A DNA stretch of 64,000 nucleotides from Fibrobacter succinogenes (GTDB lineage: Bacteria > Fibrobacterota > Fibrobacteria > Fibrobacterales > Fibrobacteraceae): positions 1 to 64,000 of the forward strand of contig CADCGB010000003.1 of NCBI GenBank assembly GCA_902800815.1. Reading direction: 5' to 3'. Of the stretch, positions 7,378-15,424 are shown piece by piece. A model generated the notes under the pieces. That model had not been told where the DNA came from. It worked only from the letters and a program-made list of their open reading frames with translations, and made no database searches. The position numbers and the translations under genes are program-made. The first letter of the stretch is position 1. Each line of letters opens with the position of its first letter.

Positions 7378-8760
7378 CTAATTGTTCTTGAGGCAACGGA
7401 CGGAGAACGAGAATTTCATGTCGAAATTCATGTACGCAGATTTCTCATCGTAGTACACGCTCATGGAGTACGGCGTGTTTCTAACGTCCATCTTCATCGT
7501 AGAACTCCAGAAGTATGCGTCTTCATCATCGCCGTAGAATTGGTTATTGTCGGCCCTGAAGCCAACAGGCAAGGCAGAAAAACCAAAGGCGTCCGTTCCG
7601 TTGCCGTTTTTCGTCCAACCCATCTGCGACTTAAGAACCGTACCCGCAGTCGATTTGCCGTCCACAGCCGAGAACAAAGCTTCCCATTCCGCCTTGTTAG
7701 GAAGATGCCAGCCTGACGGACAAATTCCGTACACCGTATCAGGCAAGGCGCAGGCTATACCATATCCGCAAACCAATGACTTATCCGCATAGAGCCTGGC
7801 TGAATCTATAGCTGCAGCCCAAGTGTACAGTCGCCCAGCTACATCGCAGGTTGTGCTATCCCCATTATCGTTCTTCCCATAACACCAACTTTTTTCCTTC
7901 ACGCTTAAATCCGAGTCATCATAGTAATTCAGATTCTCCGCCATCCAGGTTTGTTCACCAATTTTAACCGTCCTGTAAACCTTGCCGTCTCGAGAATCTA
8001 TGAAAGAATCATACTCGATTGCAGGATTCAAATAAGTCTCTTTGGGCAAACTCCAATCAAAGTCTTTCAAAGAACTTGATGATACTTCGCTTACACTGCT
8101 GCTAGACTCTCTTGTAACCTCACTGCTAGACGACTGCGGATTCTCAACAGAAGACGAAGATTCCGACTTTACCGAGCTGGACGAAGCATCATTCACACTG
8201 CTGCTGGACTCGCTTGTCACGCTAGAACTGAGCAAGGCCGAAGACGAACTGGATGACGGAGCCTCGCATACAACCCAATCGCCCTGTTCACACCTAGCAT
8301 AACGAGCTGGCGTGTACCCCCATATACGTGCCCCCGAACACACATAAAACTTCCACGGTTTCACAACGCCTTCGTTTTCAGCATCACATTCCCAGTCGTC
8401 TGGAGCAACACGGATCACGTCACCGCCAGTTTCATTTCCTGGAGCGGAATCCAAAGGTCCAGACCATTTACCTTTTTCACATTTATAAAACTCATCTACG
8501 ATTTTCTCAACTTCCTCGTGAGATTTGTCATTATAATACCACAAATCATACTGATGCAGTAAAAATTTACCTTCGTACTTTTTATCACAGGTACGATATT
8601 CACTTGGAACAAAGAATTGTTCCGAAGAAGAACTTGAAAAGACAGCCTCAGAAGAAGACGATTCAACTCCCGGATTATCATTCGACGATGCGGATGAACT
8701 GTCGTCGCACCCGACAACAGCAAATGTCACAATGCCTAATGCTGCAAATATTTTTTTCAT
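7378..8760 (-). CDS. FISUMP-domain lipoprotein with Cys-rich N-terminal region
   Basis: This 460-residue predicted lipoprotein has a signal peptide and lipobox (VVGC at about 15-18) and a first Ser-rich patch. A Cys-containing region spans about 55-170 (YRTCDKKYEG, YKCEKGKW, ...FYVCSGARIW, ARCEQGDWVVCE) and may be a small repeated disulphide or tryptophan-rich module. A long poly-Ser linker (170-230) precedes one C-terminal FISUMP domain (about 240-460: DSRDGKVYRTVKIGEQTWMA, SWCYGKNDN, GRLYTWAAAID, GICPSGWHLP, GNGTDAFGFSALP, SVRCLKN). It is paralogous to the gene at 4971-6734. Its upstream region starts in a hydrolase-gene fragment and contains a TGGACA-17-TATATT promoter. AAGGGGG about 6 nt before the ATG is a good ribosome-binding site. 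Function unknown; a surface or outer-membrane location is expected. Confidence 0.87.
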   Translation of the reverse strand: MKKIFAALGIVTFAVVGCDDSSSASSNDNPGVESSSSEAVFSSSSSEQFFVPSEYRTCDKKYEGKFLLHQYDLWYYNDKSHEEVEKIVDEFYKCEKGKWSGPLDSAPGNETGGDVIRVAPDDWECDAENEGVVKPWKFYVCSGARIWGYTPARYARCEQGDWVVCEAPSSSSSSALLSSSVTSESSSSVNDASSSSVKSESSSSVENPQSSSSEVTRESSSSVSEVSSSSLKDFDWSLPKETYLNPAIEYDSFIDSRDGKVYRTVKIGEQTWMAENLNYYDDSDLSVKEKSWCYGKNDNGDSTTCDVAGRLYTWAAAIDSARLYADKSLVCGYGIACALPDTVYGICPSGWHLPNKAEWEALFSAVDGKSTAGTVLKSQMGWTKNGNGTDAFGFSALPVGFRADNNQFYGDDEDAYFWSSTMKMDVRNTPYSMSVYYDEKSAYMNFDMKFSFSVRCLKNN

Positions 8761-8798
8761 AAGTCCCCCTTCACCTCAACGGCCTGTTATTTAATAGA

Positions 8799-8827
8799 AA
8801 TATAACCTTTCTTACCCCACTTGTCCA
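8799..8827 (-). promoter_or_regulatory. Promoter of the FISUMP gene, -35 inside a hydrolase-tail remnant
   Basis: TGGACA (8822-8827), exactly 17 bp and TATATT (8799-8804) on the minus strand. The -35 hexamer lies in the 22-bp remnant of the hydrolase 3' end, which explains why this piece survives. Confidence 0.7.
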
Positions 8828-8832
8828 GAAAG
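8811..8832 (-). pseudogene. 22-bp remnant of the alpha/beta hydrolase 3' end
   Basis: On the minus strand CTTTCTGGACAAGTGGGG repeats the FLDKW codons at the end of the intact hydrolase (6781-7374). It lies 8 bp from the stop codon of the SDR gene. With the copy at 3912-4001 this is the third occurrence of the same gene end in 5 kb. Confidence 0.6.
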
Positions 8833-8839
8833 TGCGTTT

Positions 8840-9550
8840 TTACCCTTCGAATTTCCAGCCGCAGTCGTTGTGGTAAATCATCTGGCGGGTCATGCCGCCG
8901 TCGATGCAGATGTTTTCGCCGGTAATGAAGCCGGCCTTGTCGCTCGCGAGATAAAGCACCATGTTTGCGATGTCGAGCGGGTTACCGACGCGGCCTGCGG
9001 GCTGCTGAGTGGCATCGGGGCCTTCGTAGGTTTTGAAATCCGTATCGATCCAGCCCGGAGAAATCGAGTTTACGCGCACGCGACCAGCAAAACTCACGGC
9101 CAGCGCATGCGTGAGAGCTGCAATCCCGCCCTTCGCCGCCGTATAACTTTCTGTTTGCGGCTGACTCATGCGGTCACGACTCGAAGAAATGTTTATAATG
9201 CTCGCACCTTTCGCGAAATGCGGTGCAAAAAGTTTCGCGAGATAGAACGGGGCCGTCACGCCCACGGCCAGCGCGTAGCTGAATTCCTCGTAACTGCACT
9301 CGTCAATCCCTTTCATCAGCGGAAGCGCGTTGTTCACCAGCACATCCACGTGACCGTACTTTTCAATGACGAACTGCGCAAATTTTTCGAGGACTTCCTT
9401 CTTGGAGAGGTCACCCACAAAGCAGGGATTCTCGCGGATGTCGATGTAGGCGACCTTCGCGCCCTCTTTCTCGAATTCATTCACGATGGTCGCGCCAATC
9501 CCGTGCGCCCCACCCGTCACCACGACCACTTTATCTTCAAACGATTTCAT
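8840..9550 (-). CDS. Short-chain dehydrogenase/reductase (SDR)
   Basis: This 236-residue NAD(P)-dependent oxidoreductase has a classical SDR Rossmann fold. The cofactor motif is TGGAHGIG at 12-19. An acidic residue at the end of the second strand (YIDIRE) favours NAD over NADP. NNA is at about 88-90. The catalytic Ser lies in ISSSRD and the Tyr-x3-Lys pair in SYTAAKG (about 136-142). The end GENICIDGGMTRQM is also typical. The substrate is unknown. The -10 box TATATT (9558-9563) ends 7 nt before the ATG and there is no Shine-Dalgarno sequence, so the mRNA is predicted to be leaderless. It is divergent from the GNAT gene, with 81 bp between starts. Confidence 0.88.
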   Translation of the reverse strand: MKSFEDKVVVVTGGAHGIGATIVNEFEKEGAKVAYIDIRENPCFVGDLSKKEVLEKFAQFVIEKYGHVDVLVNNALPLMKGIDECSYEEFSYALAVGVTAPFYLAKLFAPHFAKGASIINISSSRDRMSQPQTESYTAAKGGIAALTHALAVSFAGRVRVNSISPGWIDTDFKTYEGPDATQQPAGRVGNPLDIANMVLYLASDKAGFITGENICIDGGMTRQMIYHNDCGWKFEG

Positions 9551-9594
9551 GTTGGTAAATATACACTAAAACGCACAGAAGCCTGCGCCCCTGC

Positions 9595-9623
9595 TTGACG
9601 CACATGCCGCATTATCCTATTCT
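9595..9623 (+). promoter_or_regulatory. Promoter of the GNAT gene, predicting a leaderless mRNA
   Basis: TTGACG (9595-9600), 17 bp and TATTCT (9618-9623) are followed after 8 nt by ATG at 9632. The expected transcription start is at or within two bases of the A of that ATG. Confidence 0.65.
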
Positions 9624-9631
9624 TGCAGCAA

Positions 9632-10186
9632 ATGCTCCAGTTTTTCGATGTCACAAGAGATGCCCCTTGGTTTCCGCAGGTCAAGGCGCTGTACGAATCG
9701 GCGTTTCCGGCCAACGAACGCATCCCGATAAAGCATTTGCTTGACGACAAAATCAAGCGAGAATTCTGGGCGTTTTTCGACAAGGAGGAAGGCGAAAACG
9801 CCGCACCCCCAAAGTTCTGCGGTTTTTCAAATTCCATTTCACACGGCGACATCACGAACATCGTCTATTTCGCCGTCGTTCCAGAGCTGCGCAGCCGCGG
9901 ATACGGCTCAAAAATTCTGCAGGCCATCCGCAGGCAACACCCCGACACGCGCATCGTCGTCGATATCGAAGTCGAAGAAGATTCCAAGGACACCGAGGAA
10001 CTCGAACGCCGGAACCGCCGTCGCGACTTTTACCAACACAACGGCTTTGACGCATCCCCCGTCGATTACATCTGGCAAGGCGAACACTACCGCCTACTTT
10101 CCGCCGGCGGCACCGTCACCGAAACGGAATTCCGCGACTTCTGGAAAGAAATCCTGAAGGATATTCCCGGAGCAACGTACCCGTAA
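9632..10186 (+). CDS. GNAT family N-acetyltransferase
   Basis: This 184-residue acyltransferase belongs to the GNAT fold. The acetyl-CoA-binding motif A is seen in VVPELRSRGYGSKIL (about 88-102, matching R/Q-x-x-G-x-G/A), preceded by the ITNIVYFA strand. The segment RRDFYQHNGFD (about 137-147) is the usual last helix-strand. The acceptor cannot be told from sequence. The start was moved from an in-frame TTG at 9623 to the ATG at 9632, because the promoter at 9595-9623 overlaps the TTG and points to the ATG. It stands alone between the divergent SDR gene and the DUF4421 gene. Confidence 0.82.
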   Translation: MLQFFDVTRDAPWFPQVKALYESAFPANERIPIKHLLDDKIKREFWAFFDKEEGENAAPPKFCGFSNSISHGDITNIVYFAVVPELRSRGYGSKILQAIRRQHPDTRIVVDIEVEEDSKDTEELERRNRRRDFYQHNGFDASPVDYIWQGEHYRLLSAGGTVTETEFRDFWKEILKDIPGATYP

Positions 10187-10227
10187 ATTTTTATATAGGC
10201 TCATTATAAGTTGATTTAACAACCTTG

Positions 10228-11043
10228 ATGAAGAACGTTCTGAAAATATTCCTGTTCTCCCTAGCATTCGCAGGGTTTGCCTTTGCCGAAGCGCAAGACA
10301 GCGACGAGCCTTCGGTTTCCAAGTTCCGTGAACGGTTCTCGCTGCGTTTCTTGTGTGATTACAATTTCGTGGCTATCTGGAATTCCGCCTACAACAACTC
10401 GATGCTCAATTCGAACCGCCCGGTCGATGTGGGCATCGGCGTCGGCTACGACAGTCTGTTTACCACATTCGGGATTTCGTGGGACGTGTCCGCTGACTTC
10501 AAATACAGCCTCCCTTTTACCACCTCGAATGGAAAATCAGACACCCAGGCTTTCGAGACGGGGCTTGACTTTTTCCCGGGGAACTGGTGGCTTGCGGCAA
10601 AGCTCCGCTTTTACAGCGGCTTTACCACGGAAGTCGAACGCGACGGCGAAAAGGAGCAGGAATTCATAGACCTCTGGTTTGCGGACATGTATTTCTCGAT
10701 GCTCTGGATGGCGACTGCGAAAGGAAATTTCGCCCCCAGGAGCGCCTACTTTTTGGACAGGCGTCAAAAAAAATCAGCCGGGAGTTTGATTATCGGCGGG
10801 CGCCTGCAGCGAAACATCGCCGAAGATAACGACGGAGTGCTCGGCTACGAAAACGACAAGCGCGACATCACGTCCATCTGGGGTGACGTCGGGTACACCT
10901 ACACCTTCGTTTTCAGCAACGGATATTTCTGGAACCTCTGGGGCGTTGTAGGCATCGCGTACGGCCGCGAAATCGCGTTCGGTGAGCACCTGGAACAAAA
11001 ATACATAGCGGCCTTCGAAATCCTTGTGGTCCGCAGATTCTAG
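10228..11043 (+). CDS. Exported DUF4421-like outer-membrane protein
   Basis: This 271-residue protein has a clear signal peptide (MKNVLKIFLFSLAFAGFAFA, about 1-20). The remainder alternates aromatic and polar residues (DVGIGVGYDSLFTTFGISW, WWLAAKLRFYSGF, VGYTYTFVF) and ends in Phe, as small outer-membrane barrels do. The pattern resembles DUF4421 proteins of Bacteroidota and Fibrobacterota, whose function is unknown. The ATG at 10228 is preferred to the in-frame TTG 3 nt upstream. It converges on the RelA/SpoT gene across 47 bp. Confidence 0.6.
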   Translation: MKNVLKIFLFSLAFAGFAFAEAQDSDEPSVSKFRERFSLRFLCDYNFVAIWNSAYNNSMLNSNRPVDVGIGVGYDSLFTTFGISWDVSADFKYSLPFTTSNGKSDTQAFETGLDFFPGNWWLAAKLRFYSGFTTEVERDGEKEQEFIDLWFADMYFSMLWMATAKGNFAPRSAYFLDRRQKKSAGSLIIGGRLQRNIAEDNDGVLGYENDKRDITSIWGDVGYTYTFVFSNGYFWNLWGVVGIAYGREIAFGEHLEQKYIAAFEILVVRRF

Positions 11044-11090
11044 TTTGCAAAATTTTCCGAGGCACGTACCCAACAAGCCAAAAAAAAACA

Positions 11091-12080
11091 CTAATCAATC
11101 AGATCGTTCTGGAACCTTGACAGGTGTTCGAACGGCAAGATTTGACGGCCTCTGAACAGCCCGCAGCCATCGTTGATTAGCTGGTTGTTGATGGCCTTGA
11201 ACATGTTCACGTCGATTTTCGCAAGGTCAATCCCCTGCAATTTCACCAGGCGTTCATACGCCTCGTCGAAGTAGACGCACTCGCCGCTCGGTATCTGGTC
11301 ATGTTTGGAGCGCCGTTCCTCTTGCGACTTTTCGTAGCCAAAGTGGTTCGCCTCGCCTATCTCGGCATAATCGTCCATGTCCTTCGTACGCAATTGCACT
11401 TCCGTATAGCAGCGCGCAAGGTTATCGTAGAACGTGATATGCAAAGACTGGTAGCCCGAGCTCCTGGGTGTCGCCACCGAATCATGGTAATACGGCCTCA
11501 CGGAATCCTTGAGCAAGTCGGAATGTCCGCTATCATCCAGGTGCTTGAAAATCTCTGCCGAAAAGCCACGCTCTTCGAGGAACTCGGGCAACGCATTCGC
11601 GATTTCGTACAGGTATTTCCGTTCCACCTCGCTCCGGTCATCGCCCTTTTTGATATGGCAAACGGGCATCGAGATGACGATGCGGTAGGCAATCAGGTCG
11701 CGGAAATTCAACTTGCTCTTGATCTCGGCTTCGGACGGGAACGTGCCATTCTTCTTGTAATAGTTGTAGATAAATTCAAGGATATATCCGTTGAACTTTT
11801 CTTCGGCACGGATCAGGGACTTGATGCGTCCCTTGAACGTGAAGGCAAGGAAGGGATACTCCCTTGTCATGAACTTGTAGAACTCTTTAATCCTTTGAGA
11901 CTGCGAGGTCAAGAAGTCGTTGTGTTCCAGCAGTTCAATAATCTGAATCAGAAAATTTGAGTGCGCAAGGTCAATGCTGTTGCGCGATTCCTTCGCACCA
12001 TTCCTAAGGTCATTCGAATACTGATGCAGAATCTTCAGCACCGTGTTTCCAGAGAACAGATAGTCGTTCAAACAAATCAT
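11091..12080 (-). CDS. Stand-alone RelA/SpoT-type (p)ppGpp synthetase domain protein
   Basis: This 329-residue protein has the RelA/SpoT nucleotidyltransferase core. The ATP-binding KGRIKSLIRAEEKF is at about 82-95. FRDLIAYRIV (about 125-134) carries the metal-binding Asp. SSGYQSLHITF (about 207-217) is the GTP-binding GYQSLH block, and EVQLRTKDMDDYAE (about 226-239) carries the second catalytic acid. Family enzymes transfer pyrophosphate from ATP to GTP or GDP to make the alarmone (p)ppGpp. There is no HD hydrolase domain and no TGS or ACT domain. The N-terminal 80 residues are helical and unassigned, so it is a small-alarmone-synthetase type, though longer than the usual 200-260 residues. 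GGAGG lies 6 nt before the ATG. Some such proteins are toxins or phage-defence effectors; nothing here decides that. Confidence 0.82.
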   Translation of the reverse strand: MICLNDYLFSGNTVLKILHQYSNDLRNGAKESRNSIDLAHSNFLIQIIELLEHNDFLTSQSQRIKEFYKFMTREYPFLAFTFKGRIKSLIRAEEKFNGYILEFIYNYYKKNGTFPSEAEIKSKLNFRDLIAYRIVISMPVCHIKKGDDRSEVERKYLYEIANALPEFLEERGFSAEIFKHLDDSGHSDLLKDSVRPYYHDSVATPRSSGYQSLHITFYDNLARCYTEVQLRTKDMDDYAEIGEANHFGYEKSQEERRSKHDQIPSGECVYFDEAYERLVKLQGIDLAKIDVNMFKAINNQLINDGCGLFRGRQILPFEHLSRFQNDLID

Positions 12081-12310
12081 CTTAAGCCTCCAAGTCGGAC
12101 TTCTTATCGGGGTTCACGATGCGAAATATAAAAACGATTTTCACCCGCCACATCGGACAAATTATCTTCAAGAAACCTTGCACAAAACCCCTTTACACTA
12201 GGTGAAAAGCACAAGTGCCACTTTTACATTTTCTTCATAAAAATGCATGCAGGTCTGCGAAATAATGTATATTCAAGACAGGACTTCGCCGAAGCGAAAA
12301 GGATCTTTCT

Positions 12311-12382
12311 ATGCGTTTCTACGTACCCACGGATATCTACATTGAATTGGATTTTAGGAAGAGAAAACAATGTTTAAATTAG
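12311..12382 (+). pseudogene. Truncated duplicate of the 5' end of the Fe-alcohol dehydrogenase gene
   Basis: ATG at 12311 begins MRFYVPTDIYIE, the same 12 residues (one conservative change) as the intact dehydrogenase at 14318. Then homology stops and the frame ends at 12382 ([11 protein letters not shown]). The nucleotide match runs over 12308-12346 against 14315-14353, 39 bp with four differences, three of them silent. The original promoter region probably lies upstream of this stub. Confidence 0.85.
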
Positions 12383-12765
12383 ATGAGTATAAAAAGCAAA
12401 ATATTGTTTTGGGGATAGGATGCTTTCTGATTGGTTTTTTAATAGTATTTTTAGGTAGTAATGGCTTTTTTACTGTCGGAGATTACGTACCTAAAGGTGC
12501 GACTGTGATTTGCCGTATGCCAGGGAAAAGTACGAGTTACCTCGTTATTCCTGCATACTTGAATGCTGATGTTTTTATCCGTTTTTTCTTCACATCGCTT
12601 TTGGCTTGCATCAGTGCGTGCGCATCAATTTTCTTTGGCAGGAAATATCATCGAAAAGGGTATGGTAAAATGCAAATCATTGCTTATATATCTGCTTTTA
12701 TCGTAGTTTTTACCGCATGTTCAGTATATTTGATTATACTTTTCCCGACCCTGTTTGTAAATTGA
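12370..12765 (+). CDS. Hypothetical membrane protein, three transmembrane segments
   Basis: This is a 131-residue AT-rich gene within the segment flanked by the two alcohol-dehydrogenase 5' ends. Hydrophobic segments are at about 12-32 ([18 protein letters not shown]), 69-90 ([21 protein letters not shown]) and 101-125 ([22 protein letters not shown]). A short soluble loop with [17 protein letters not shown] lies between the first two. AGGAAG 9 nt upstream serves as ribosome-binding site. The start overlaps the dehydrogenase stub by 13 nt in another frame. No family was recognised. Base composition unlike its neighbours suggests it arrived by transfer. Confidence 0.6.
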   Translation: MFKLDEYKKQNIVLGIGCFLIGFLIVFLGSNGFFTVGDYVPKGATVICRMPGKSTSYLVIPAYLNADVFIRFFFTSLLACISACASIFFGRKYHRKGYGKMQIIAYISAFIVVFTACSVYLIILFPTLFVN

Positions 12766-12773
12766 AGCACTCT

Positions 12774-12848
12774 GGCTACCAATTTTATCCAGACGCCAAG
12801 AAATACGCTTCTAATGAAGACAAGCCTTGGCATATAACAGACAAGTAG
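12774..12848 (+). pseudogene. Possible orphan 3' end of a lost gene
   Basis: Just after the membrane-protein gene an open frame reads ...[18 protein letters not shown]...KPWHITDK and stops with TAG at 12846-12848. It has good codon texture but no start codon or upstream homologous domain in frame, so it looks like the tail of a gene whose body was deleted. The parent family was not recognised. The rest of 12766-12995 shows nothing else except the promoter of the next gene. Confidence 0.3.
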
Positions 12849-12995
12849 CCCCACCCCCTAAAACGGGCCAAAATACAAAGAATTTCACTCAGGAACACAG
12901 GTATCAGCAATATATTCGGGCGATTTTATGTAAAAAACAACACAAACTTCCGGTATTTTTGTGTAAAAACAAACATTTTTAGGTATATTTAGGAT

Positions 12996-14285
12996 ATGGA
13001 AAGGCGAATTTTCGAAAAATTACTTGCATGGAAGGATTCTGAGGCGCGAAAGCCCCTGATTTTAGACGGAGCAAGACAAGTCGGCAAGACCTGGGCTCTA
13101 CAAGAGTTCGGCAAGCGGCATTTCAGGGCGTGCGCCTATTTCAACTGCGACGGCAACGAACGCCTGAAAGAAATCTTTTCGGGCGGATTCTCAAAGGAAC
13201 GTGTTATGCGCGACCTGGGACTAATCTCGGGCATTTCGCTCGGTACGGACACGCTTATCGTTCTCGACGAAATTCAGGAAATTCCCGAAGCTCTGACCTC
13301 GCTCAAGTATTTTTGCGAAACCGCCCGCGAATTTCCCCTAGCGGCAGCGGGTTCACTGCTCGGGCTATCCGCTCATTCGGGAACGGGTTTTCCCGTGGGT
13401 AAAGTGGATGTTCTGAAAATGTTTCCCATGACTTTTTCGGAATTTGTCTGGGCATTCAAAGGAAATGAGGCTTTCAAGGTGTTATCTGGGGAACCATTTG
13501 AAAGTTTTTCCACCCTGCACACAACATTTAAGGAAATTCTAAGGCAATACTACTTTGTCGGAGGCATGCCCGAAGCGGTCGCAGCTTTTGTTTGCGGCAG
13601 GACTCCCGAAGACATCCGCACAATACAGAACGCAATCTTGTATTCCTACAACAAGGATATTTCCAAGCACGCCGCTCCGAAGGACTTGCCAAGAATTCAC
13701 CAGATCTGGGATTCCGTGCCACAGCAACTCGCAAAAGAAAACAAAAAGTTCATTTACGGAGCAATCCGTAGTGGTGCTCGCGCCAAGGAATTCGAGACGG
13801 CAATCCAATGGCTTGTGGACGCAGGCCTCGTCCACAAAGTAAACCGAGTCCGCAAAGCCGAACTTCCACTAAAGTTCTACGAAGACTTCGACGCATTCAA
13901 ACTATTTTTGTTGGATTGTGGTTTACTCAGTGCAATGACCGACACCCCTGCCGAAAAAATCCTTGTAGGCGAAAATATTTTCGAGGAATACAAGGGCGCA
14001 TTTACAGAGCAATATGTCTTACAGCAGTTACTGCCATCACTCGAAGGCAAGCCGTTCTATTACAGCGCCGAAGACTCCAAGCAGGAGCTCGATTTTTTGC
14101 TACAAAAAGGCGAACAAATTATTCCGATAGAAGTCAAGGCCGAAGAGAACCTGCGCGCTAAGTCTCTCAGACAGTTTGTTCAGGACCACGAAGGCACCCA
14201 TGGACTACGTCTGTCCATGTCGCCCTATCGAAAACAGGATTGGATGGACAATATTCCTCTCTACCTCGCGGAACGAGCGAGGTGA
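12996..14285 (+). CDS. AAA-type ATPase with C-terminal DUF4143 domain
   Basis: This 429-residue protein has an N-terminal P-loop ATPase. Walker A is GARQVGKT (about 25-32), Walker B is TLIVLDEIQE (about 86-95), and a sensor-like AAAGSLLG is at about 114-121. It ends with a DUF4143 module that includes a PD-(D/E)XK-like strand pattern (YYSAEDSKQELDFLLQKGEQIIPIEVKAE). Such ATPases are widespread in anaerobes, often in multiple copies and near mobile or toxin-type genes. Their function is not established. The gene is the main cargo between the two copies of the alcohol-dehydrogenase 5' end. TATATT at 12984-12989 ends 6 nt before the ATG and there is no ribosome-binding site, so a leaderless transcript is predicted. 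Confidence 0.85.
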   Translation: MERRIFEKLLAWKDSEARKPLILDGARQVGKTWALQEFGKRHFRACAYFNCDGNERLKEIFSGGFSKERVMRDLGLISGISLGTDTLIVLDEIQEIPEALTSLKYFCETAREFPLAAAGSLLGLSAHSGTGFPVGKVDVLKMFPMTFSEFVWAFKGNEAFKVLSGEPFESFSTLHTTFKEILRQYYFVGGMPEAVAAFVCGRTPEDIRTIQNAILYSYNKDISKHAAPKDLPRIHQIWDSVPQQLAKENKKFIYGAIRSGARAKEFETAIQWLVDAGLVHKVNRVRKAELPLKFYEDFDAFKLFLLDCGLLSAMTDTPAEKILVGENIFEEYKGAFTEQYVLQQLLPSLEGKPFYYSAEDSKQELDFLLQKGEQIIPIEVKAEENLRAKSLRQFVQDHEGTHGLRLSMSPYRKQDWMDNIPLYLAERAR

Positions 14286-14317
14286 TTTGAATATTTTTGA
14301 GTTGAGGTAATCATTCT

Positions 14318-15424
14318 ATGCGTTTCTACGTACCTACAGACATCTACGTTGAAAAGGACTGCGTGAAGAACCACGCGCAAAACTTGCTTGCGGTTGGAAA
14401 ACGTGCATTCATCATGACGGGACATTCTTCTGCAAAGAAAAACGGTTCATTGGATGATGTCATTGCCGTTCTAGACGCGGGCCATGTGCCGTACCAGGTT
14501 TTTGACCAGGTCGAAGAAAATCCGTCTACCGATACCGTGGGAAACGCCGCCCAACAAGCTCGCGAATTCGGCGCCGATTACATCATCGGCATCGGGGGCG
14601 GCTCCGCCATCGACGCGGCAAAAGCAGCAGCATTGCTCCTTGCAAACCCGAATGTACTCGCGGACAACTTGCACAAGGCTCCCGAAAAGCCGCTCGGCCA
14701 TGTACCTGTTGTTGCCGTTCCGACCACATGCGGAACAGGTTCCGAGGCAACCCCAGTCGCCATCATCACGAACCACAAGATTCAGCTGAAGAAGAGCATC
14801 CCGCACAAGATTTTTCCGGCGCTCGCGCTTGTCGACGGCAAGTACCTCGCCTCGGCCAAGAAAGCGCTGATTATCAATACCGCAGTCGATGCGCTCGCCC
14901 ACATGGTCGAAAGCATCCTGAACGTCTATTCCAATGCATTCAACCGCATGTGTCCCGAATACGGCCTCAAACTCTGGGGAGAATTCAAGGACGCCCTCCT
15001 TTCCGATGTCCCCATTGACGAAAGCCTTTACGAAAAGCTCATGCTCACCTCGACAATCGCGGGCATGTCCATCGCGCACACGAGCACCTCCGTACCGCAC
15101 GGCATGAGCTACGATCTCACGCTTCATCAGGGCGTCCCCCACGGCCCCGCCGTCGGATACTTCCTTGCCGCCTACGTGGAAGTCTGCGAAAAGAAGGTTC
15201 CCGAAGATGTCAAACGCATCTTGACACTGTTGGGCCTCAAAAGCACCGCCGATTTCACGAAAATGCTCGAAAGGCTCATAGGCAAATGCAAGGTTTCTCG
15301 CGAAATGCGCGACCAGTTCGCCGCCGCCATGAAGGTAAACCATTCCAAACTCGACCTCGTCCCCGGCGGAATCACGCCCGAAGAAGTCGACTACATTTAC
15401 GACAAGTCAATCGCCCTGGTATAG
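14318..15424 (+). CDS. Iron-containing alcohol dehydrogenase
   Basis: This 368-residue group III (Fe-ADH) enzyme interconverts alcohols and aldehydes or ketones with NAD(P)H in the cytoplasm. The nucleotide site is IGIGGGSAIDAAKA (about 90-103) with the following PTTCGTGSEATP block (about 131-142). Metal-ligand positions are seen in the VDALAHMVES segment (about 189-198, one Asp and one His) and in HTSTSVPHGMSYDLTLHQGVPHG (two later His). Length matches the family. Its natural reductant role here, for example in fermentation, is inference. Its 5' end is duplicated 2 kb upstream, and its own upstream region is therefore derived from the inserted segment. Its 3' end overlaps the convergent gene by 18 nt. 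Confidence 0.9.
   Translation: MRFYVPTDIYVEKDCVKNHAQNLLAVGKRAFIMTGHSSAKKNGSLDDVIAVLDAGHVPYQVFDQVEENPSTDTVGNAAQQAREFGADYIIGIGGGSAIDAAKAAALLLANPNVLADNLHKAPEKPLGHVPVVAVPTTCGTGSEATPVAIITNHKIQLKKSIPHKIFPALALVDGKYLASAKKALIINTAVDALAHMVESILNVYSNAFNRMCPEYGLKLWGEFKDALLSDVPIDESLYEKLMLTSTIAGMSIAHTSTSVPHGMSYDLTLHQGVPHGPAVGYFLAAYVEVCEKKVPEDVKRILTLLGLKSTADFTKMLERLIGKCKVSREMRDQFAAAMKVNHSKLDLVPGGITPEEVDYIYDKSIALV

Noticed and set aside
6500..8700. Short tandem nucleotide repeats that look like a CRISPR or VNTR array
   Set aside because: They are serine codons of the poly-Ser linkers in FISUMP lipoproteins, with no constant repeat-spacer pattern.
9623..9631. TTG at 9623 as the start of the GNAT gene
   Set aside because: The TTG overlaps the -10 box of a TTGACG-17-TATTCT promoter, so it would not be transcribed; ATG 9632 fits the predicted transcription start.
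12179..12230. AAGTG-C-CACTT palindrome upstream of the dehydrogenase stub as an operator
   Set aside because: The arms are only five bases and no clear promoter overlaps it, so it is not supported enough to list.
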